A stretch of 64,000 bases of DNA from JAKOWB01 sp038363005 (GTDB lineage Bacteria > Pseudomonadota > Alphaproteobacteria > Kiloniellales > JACOMY01): assembly GCA_038363005.1 (NCBI GenBank), contig JBBQBI010000007.1:62001-126000 (forward strand), read 5' to 3'. Position 1 is the first letter of the stretch. The number at the start of each line of letters is the position of its first letter. The translations under genes were made by a program, and so were the position numbers. The notes below the pieces were generated by a model. The model had not been told where the DNA came from. It was given only the letters and a program-made list of their open reading frames with translations, and did not search any database. This document shows positions 60,601 through 64,000 of this stretch, piece by piece.

Positions 60601-63600
60601 GCGGCAGCGGCGAGGCGCTGACGGGTGCTTACGGCATCCAGATCGTCAGCAGCAGCAACGTCCTGATCGACCAGGTCACAGTCTACAACATCCGGGCCGA
60701 GGCGACCGCGACCGGCGGCCTTGGCGGCACGGGTGCCAGCGGTGGCGACGGCTCGTTCGGCGGCAATGCGGACGGTGCCGACGCCGGGGCGCTGGGCGGT
60801 CTTGGCGGCATGGCCGGCGACGGTGGGCTGGGTGCTTCCGGTGGCAACGCCACCGATGGCGGCGACGGCGGGATTGGTCAGGATGCCGGCAACGGCGGCG
60901 CGGCGGGTGCGGCCGGCGACGGCGGCGCTGGCGGTGACGCCGGCCTGCTGGCAGGTGCGGGTGGCAGCGGCGGCGCGGGCGGCGCTGGCGCCGATGGCGG
61001 CAGCGGCAGCGCGGGCCAGCTGGGCGGCGCCGGCGGCATCGGTGGTAGCGGCGGCATTGGCGGCGATGGCGGTGCAGGCGGCCAAGGCGGCGGCGGTGCC
61101 GACGGCGGCGCCGGCGGCGACGGCGGCGACGCGACCTCGACCACGACGTCGACGGCGCTTGGCGCCGCGAGCACGACCACGGCGACTGCGACCACCACGG
61201 GTGGCATCGGCGGCATAGGTGCCGGCGCGGTGGGCCTGGCGGGCGTCGCGGGCTCCGGCGGCGAAGCTGGATTGGGTGGTAGCGGCGGTCTCGGCGGTGC
61301 GGGTGCCCAGGGTGGCGACGGTGCGATCGGCGGCTCGGGCGGCAATGGCGCGGCAGGCGGCCTCGGCGGCGCCGGTGGCAGCAGCGGTGACGGCGCGCTG
61401 GGCAGCGCCGGCGGCGAGGGTGGCGCGGCCGGTGACGGCGGCGTCGGCGCGGCCGGCGGTGCGGGCGGCGCCGGTGGCGCTGGCGGCCTGGCCACGGCTG
61501 GCGGCAGCGGCGGTCTTGGCGGCGCGGGCGGCCTGGGCGGCGCCGGTGGCGCTGGCGGCCTGGCTGGCGGCGGCGGCAGCGGCGGCGATGCCGGCCAAGG
61601 TGGCAACGGTGGCAACGCCACGGCGGACGCGATCGCGGCAGGCATCTCTATCGACAGCGGCTCAAGCGGTATCTCCATTTCCGCGACAGACGTCAGCAAC
61701 GTGATCAGCCTGGCCAGCGCCACGTCTGGCGCGGCGGCAGGCGGCGGCGATGGCGGCGGTGCCGGGTTCGGTGGCAATGCCATCGGCGCCCTGGGTGGCA
61801 ACGGCGGGCTGGGTGGCCTGGCCGGCTTCGGCAATGACTCCGGTGACGGCGGCGATGGCGGCGATGCGGGTGCCGGCGCCGCGGGCGGCAGCGGTGGCGC
61901 GGGCGGTGATGCGACCAGCGGCGGCGCCGGTGGCGCGGCTGGCGATGGTGGCCTTGCTGGCGCCGGCGGCGATGCAGGGCTGGCAGGCAACGGTGGCCTC
62001 GGCGGCGCGGGCGGCAGCGGCGGCGATGGCGGCCTGGGCGCCGATGGCGGCCAGGGCGGCAGCGGTGGCGTTGGTGGCGACGGCGGTCTGGGCGGTCTGG
62101 GTGGCAGTGGTGGTGTTGGCGGCCAGGGCGGCGACGCGATCGCCACCGCCGAGGCGACGCCGGATGCCGGTGCTACCTCGACCGCGACCTCGACGGCGAC
62201 CGGTGGTGCCGGTGCGGCCGGTGGCGCCGCCGGCGCGGGTGCTAACGGCGGCGATGGCGGTGACGGTGCCCAGGGTGGCACCGGTGGCCAGGGCGGTTTG
62301 GCTGGCGCGGGTGGCGCCGGTGCGACCGGCGGCGACGCGGGCAGCGGCGGCGACGGTGCCGGTGGCGGCTTCGGCGCTGATGGCGGCAGTGGTGGCAGCG
62401 GTGGCCTGGGCGGGACAGGCGGCGCGGCCGGTAGCGGCGGCAGCGGCGGCGCTGGCGGCGTGGCTGGCTTGGCCGGCGCGGGCGCCGGCGGCGCTGTTGG
62501 CGGCAGCGGCGGGACCGGTGGCACGGCCGGCGCCGGTGGCACTGGCGGGCTCGGCGGCACGGCTGGCAGCGGTGGCGAGGGCGGTGATGGCGGCGACGGC
62601 GGTGCCGGTGGCACGGCGACCGCGCGCGGCATCGCAGCCGGCGTGTTGGTAGCTGGCGGCTCGAGCAACGTGACTATTCAGAATCTCTCTGCCTCGATCA
62701 TGCAGAGCGTCGTGACCGCGTTGGGCAGCACTGGCGCCGATGGCGGCAATGCTGGGATCGGCGGCTTGGGCGGCAACGCCTTTGGCGGCGACGGCGGTGA
62801 CGGCAATACCGGCGGCGACGGCAATTTCGCCGGCGATGGCGGTGACGGCGGCAATGCCGGCCTCGGCAGCGCCGGCGGCGCGGGTGGCGCGGCGGGCAAC
62901 GGCGGCCTCGGCGGTGACGCCGGCGCGGTCGGCCTGGCCGGTACCAGCGGCGACGGCGGCGATGGCGGGAACGCTACGTCGGGTGGCGATGGCGGCACCG
63001 GCGGCGATGCCGGCGTGGCCGGCGTTGGCGGCGACGGTGGCAACGGTGGCGCCATCGGTGCGCTGGCCGGTGACGGCGGCGACGGTGGCAATGGCGGCAA
63101 CGGCGGCGACGGCGGCATCGGTGGCAATGGTGGCGACGCCACCAGCACCGCCAACACGATCACTGGTGTAGTGACGGCCACGACGACGGGCGGCGTGGCT
63201 GGGGCCGGCGGCGCCGGCTCGACCGGCGGCGCAGGTGGCGCCGGCGGCACGGGTGGCAGCGTCGGCGATGGTGGCGCTGCAGCTGACGGCGGTGCCGGTG
63301 GCGACGCAGGCGCCGGTGGCGCTGGCGGGCTTGCCGGGTCCGGTGCCGATGGTGGAGACGGCGGTGTCGGAGGCCAGGCTGGCGCGGTTGGCCTGGGCGG
63401 CAGCGGTGGCGCTGCGGGCGACGGTGGCAACGGCGGCCTGGCCGCGGCTGGCTCGGTCGGTGGCACGGCAGGCGGCGGCGGCACGGGTGGCGCGGGCGGC
63501 GTCGGTGGCAGCGGCGGTGCCGCGGGCAGCGGCGGGGCCGGCGGCACGGCCGGCGATGGCGGCAGCGCCGGCATCGCGGGTCAAGGCGGCGCCGGTGGCG

Positions 63601-64000
63601 CGGCCACGGCGGACGGCTTCGCCGGCGGCGTGGTCGGTCTGGCCGGCACCAGCGACATCACGGTGGGCGGCAGTTCATTCAACACCTTCACCTCGACGGT
63701 GTCGGCGATCTCCGGGCTCGGTGGCCTCGGCGGCAACGGCGCGGCGGGCGGTATCGCCGGCGATGCCTCCGGCGGCGCAGCGGGTGTGGCTGGTCTCGGC
63801 GGTGCCGGCGCGGCCGGTGGCCAGGGTGGCGACGGTGGCCTCGGGGCGACTGGCGGGCAGGGCGGTATCGGTGGTGCCCTCGGCGAGACCGGGGCGGCCG
63901 GTAACGACAATCTCTACGACGTCACGACGCTGTCCGGGCTGGCCGGCGCCGATGGCGCCAGCGGCGCCGGACCGGGTGCCACAGGCGACAGCGGCAACAG
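57648..64000 (+). CDS. Giant inverse-autotransporter-like surface protein, Gly-rich modular passenger (3' end outside window)
   Basis: One frame of at least 2,117 codons from GTG 57648 (GAGGGG about 8 nt upstream), without a stop before the window edge. Residues 21-48: basic n-region RRLRR and a hydrophobic core. Cleavage after VNA is likely, but IAAC at 37-40 also fits a lipobox. Residues about 55-310: alternating strands (AKLFVPLQSGVGALLYGYAN, AGFDAGLGYRELSSDRQYGW, then TVGMRIPLFG) like the intimin/invasin-type barrel, and DRMVDPLRI follows. Residues about 400-558: beta-helix-like (PVIGLADNNQIIGIGVTGAT, DVFNVALQDLEISYF). From residue 559: Gly/Ala/Asp-rich modules. The only Cys I saw is Cys40. 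A surface adhesin or matrix protein exported by type Ve secretion is the best inference. Confidence 0.75.
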   Translation, partial: MSKFNASSSQIVASRPLTSNRRLRRAALFAGASMAVIAACSLSEPVNAEEIYRPWLELNGQTNFEYGGPGAKLFVPLQSGVGALLYGYANIQWQIDNGAGFDAGLGYRELSSDRQYGWGAFGLLGFGSSGNETDYYRATGGLEFFGEHFDSNITGYLTFGDEGQQSGAQIGSGTGVGEIFVEGHDIRMRSLLNGGTYERAAPGVSGEFGYHFYGEGPPAGPLADFDLRLSVGGFAYFPSNKNLSDPVGALGKSDYETVYGGTTGAELRLYEVPGLGENSYVYANVEGSYDNQDDLGGTLTVGMRIPLFGPNQRQYLTAHIEDRMVDPLRINRAYFAERDIAPQNVVETVFSPFSLGPQGDAQIAAATLVTSGDPRIIDSVWFADSAGEGGESGVEGDETTIDAAVSGAQSQAVLGLGDIIVVTDAQGVTGPGIASGSGLTTQGGIQLLQEEIILAGGSSLLLQGSVSGNRGIYTPNGVSGTINPAALLGGNSQSISIQALAQIPVIGLADNNQIIGIGVTGATQEGPYANLGIAGQDVFNVALQDLEISYFNEFTTASGVAGGSGTFALDPGSNGLASNGADGDPQIAGMAGESGGIAGIGTSGDSGGDATGDAGAVAVAYAAGVLFVDSDRIFITNVVIHDIDARATALGADAGVGQVGLSGGFGADALGGSGVSGGDGSDSGSGTDGLAGTDALLDGDDGSSTPGQASDGDVATAGTSGDAGGDGSSGTDGVAGGDGGAGIGGDAATQASQAGAAGGTGSSGGDGNDGTAGGAGGDAPDAGAGGAGGNATANAQAEASGGVAATAAATGTGGGGGAGSSGSDGQNGESVSPESIQIGAGASTDVLVGVIGSDGAGAGGDGLPGENGIDGTAGEAGLQGTDGTLVDDATPGTAGTDGMAVEAGTGGTAGLAGLSGQSGTNGLIATAGLDGALGGDGEGGLAGGNATAATDGVAGGGGQASGAGGSGGTAGAGGSGGAGGSGGDGGSGEALTGAYGIQIVSSSNVLIDQVTVYNIRAEATATGGLGGTGASGGDGSFGGNADGADAGALGGLGGMAGDGGLGASGGNATDGGDGGIGQDAGNGGAAGAAGDGGAGGDAGLLAGAGGSGGAGGAGADGGSGSAGQLGGAGGIGGSGGIGGDGGAGGQGGGGADGGAGGDGGDATSTTTSTALGAASTTTATATTTGGIGGIGAGAVGLAGVAGSGGEAGLGGSGGLGGAGAQGGDGAIGGSGGNGAAGGLGGAGGSSGDGALGSAGGEGGAAGDGGVGAAGGAGGAGGAGGLATAGGSGGLGGAGGLGGAGGAGGLAGGGGSGGDAGQGGNGGNATADAIAAGISIDSGSSGISISATDVSNVISLASATSGAAAGGGDGGGAGFGGNAIGALGGNGGLGGLAGFGNDSGDGGDGGDAGAGAAGGSGGAGGDATSGGAGGAAGDGGLAGAGGDAGLAGNGGLGGAGGSGGDGGLGADGGQGGSGGVGGDGGLGGLGGSGGVGGQGGDAIATAEATPDAGATSTATSTATGGAGAAGGAAGAGANGGDGGDGAQGGTGGQGGLAGAGGAGATGGDAGSGGDGAGGGFGADGGSGGSGGLGGTGGAAGSGGSGGAGGVAGLAGAGAGGAVGGSGGTGGTAGAGGTGGLGGTAGSGGEGGDGGDGGAGGTATARGIAAGVLVAGGSSNVTIQNLSASIMQSVVTALGSTGADGGNAGIGGLGGNAFGGDGGDGNTGGDGNFAGDGGDGGNAGLGSAGGAGGAAGNGGLGGDAGAVGLAGTSGDGGDGGNATSGGDGGTGGDAGVAGVGGDGGNGGAIGALAGDGGDGGNGGNGGDGGIGGNGGDATSTANTITGVVTATTTGGVAGAGGAGSTGGAGGAGGTGGSVGDGGAAADGGAGGDAGAGGAGGLAGSGADGGDGGVGGQAGAVGLGGSGGAAGDGGNGGLAAAGSVGGTAGGGGTGGAGGVGGSGGAAGSGGAGGTAGDGGSAGIAGQGGAGGAATADGFAGGVVGLAGTSDITVGGSSFNTFTSTVSAISGLGGLGGNGAAGGIAGDASGGAAGVAGLGGAGAAGGQGGDGGLGATGGQGGIGGALGETGAAGNDNLYDVTTLSGLAGADGASGAGPGATGDSGN
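59322..64000 (+). repeat. Gly/Ala/Asp-rich modular repeat region of the giant protein
   Basis: The passenger is built of GGxGGx-type triplets interrupted by two alternating landmarks. Beta-helix-like anchors begin at 59517, 60633, 61641, 62640 and 63627 (for example GIQIVSSSNVLIDQVTVYNI and GVLVAGGSSNVTIQNLSASI). Thr/Ala-rich breaks begin at 60015, 61128, 62133 and 63135 (for example DATSTTTSTALGAASTTTAT). In residues the anchors are at 624, 996, 1332, 1665 and 1994, and the breaks at 790, 1161, 1496 and 1830. Each break follows its anchor by 164-166 residues. It continues past the window. Confidence 0.85.

Noticed and set aside
59507..63910. Long Pro/Ala-rich minus-strand open frames opposite the giant gene, and Ala/Val-rich frames on the plus strand.
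   Set aside because: They are by-products of Gly/Ala/Asp codons (GGC, GCC, GAC), which avoid stops in all frames. They lack start signals, domains and varied composition.
59322..64000. RTX-type calcium-binding nonapeptides in the glycine-rich region.
   Set aside because: GGDGGDGG-like strings occur, but the GGxGxDxUx pattern with a hydrophobic residue at position 8 is not kept.
59322..64000. CRISPR array or satellite DNA, because of dense short repeats.
   Set aside because: Repeats are in codon phase, imperfect and without unique spacers of constant length. They encode protein.
59322..64000. Relationship to mycobacterial PE_PGRS proteins.
   Set aside because: Composition is similar, but there is no PE domain and the N terminus is a Gram-negative export and barrel region. 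Similar triplets can arise by convergence.

Overview
This is a GC-rich, gene-dense bacterial chromosome segment with 51 protein genes on both strands. It has no tRNA, rRNA, CRISPR array, insertion sequence or phage gene that I can see. The organism is Gram-negative: it has LPS heptosyltransferases, a TonB-dependent receptor, several lipoproteins and an outer-membrane autotransporter. An IalB-type protein, a ChoX/BetI pair, three dimethylglycine-dehydrogenase-like flavoproteins and a BdhA/patatin pair point to an alphaproteobacterium, probably Rhodospirillales-like. That placement is inference from gene content, not from a marker gene.

Layout. 1-8.9 kb: the 3' end of metZ, then a surface-glycan block. 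It holds two GT9 heptosyltransferases, an Asp/Glu racemase, a GT4 enzyme, a methyltransferase, a second glycosyltransferase and a sulfotransferase, in a run headed by an OsmC protein and a metallo-beta-lactamase-fold hydrolase. 9-15.6 kb: type II NADH dehydrogenase, patatin-like lipase, 3-hydroxybutyrate dehydrogenase, two tandem near-duplicate LysR regulators, a methyltransferase and a secreted cupin. 15.6-20.7 kb: a complete vitamin B12 uptake locus (btuB, btuF, btuC, btuD) behind a cobalamin riboswitch, with a long palindromic repeat between btuB and btuF. 20.7-32.6 kb: a DeoR/GlpR repressor divergent from a betaine-type ABC importer (ProX, ProV and a double-length ProW), followed by kinase, DMGDH-like, DMGDH-like, kinase. 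This looks like one import-and-catabolism locus for a quaternary or methylated amine.

32.6-46 kb is a mosaic of single genes: a COG4705-like membrane protein with a partner, a medium-chain dehydrogenase, an ammonia-lyase homologue in which the MIO tripeptide position reads CPG instead of ASG, IalB, a desaturase, a Pro/Ala-rich secreted protein, Kup, an orphan SecD P1-head domain next to a maleate-isomerase-like gene, a TPR-2OG oxygenase fusion, and a PNPOx/TetR divergent pair. 46-57 kb: a SulP-STAS-cNMP transporter, DadA, two small HELAHH lipoproteins, RidA, a third DMGDH-like protein downstream of a perfect FNR-type box, and a BetI-like repressor divergent from an orphan ChoX with a 28-bp inverted repeat between them.

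57.6 kb to the right edge: one open frame of at least 2,117 codons with no stop in the window. It has a signal peptide, a barrel region resembling inverse autotransporters (type Ve secretion), a beta-helix segment, and then about 1,560 residues of Gly/Ala/Asp-rich sequence. This is organised into modules of about 333 residues with a second internal landmark at a constant offset of about 165 residues. Together with its AT-richer 560-bp upstream region, this giant surface protein is the most unusual object in the window.
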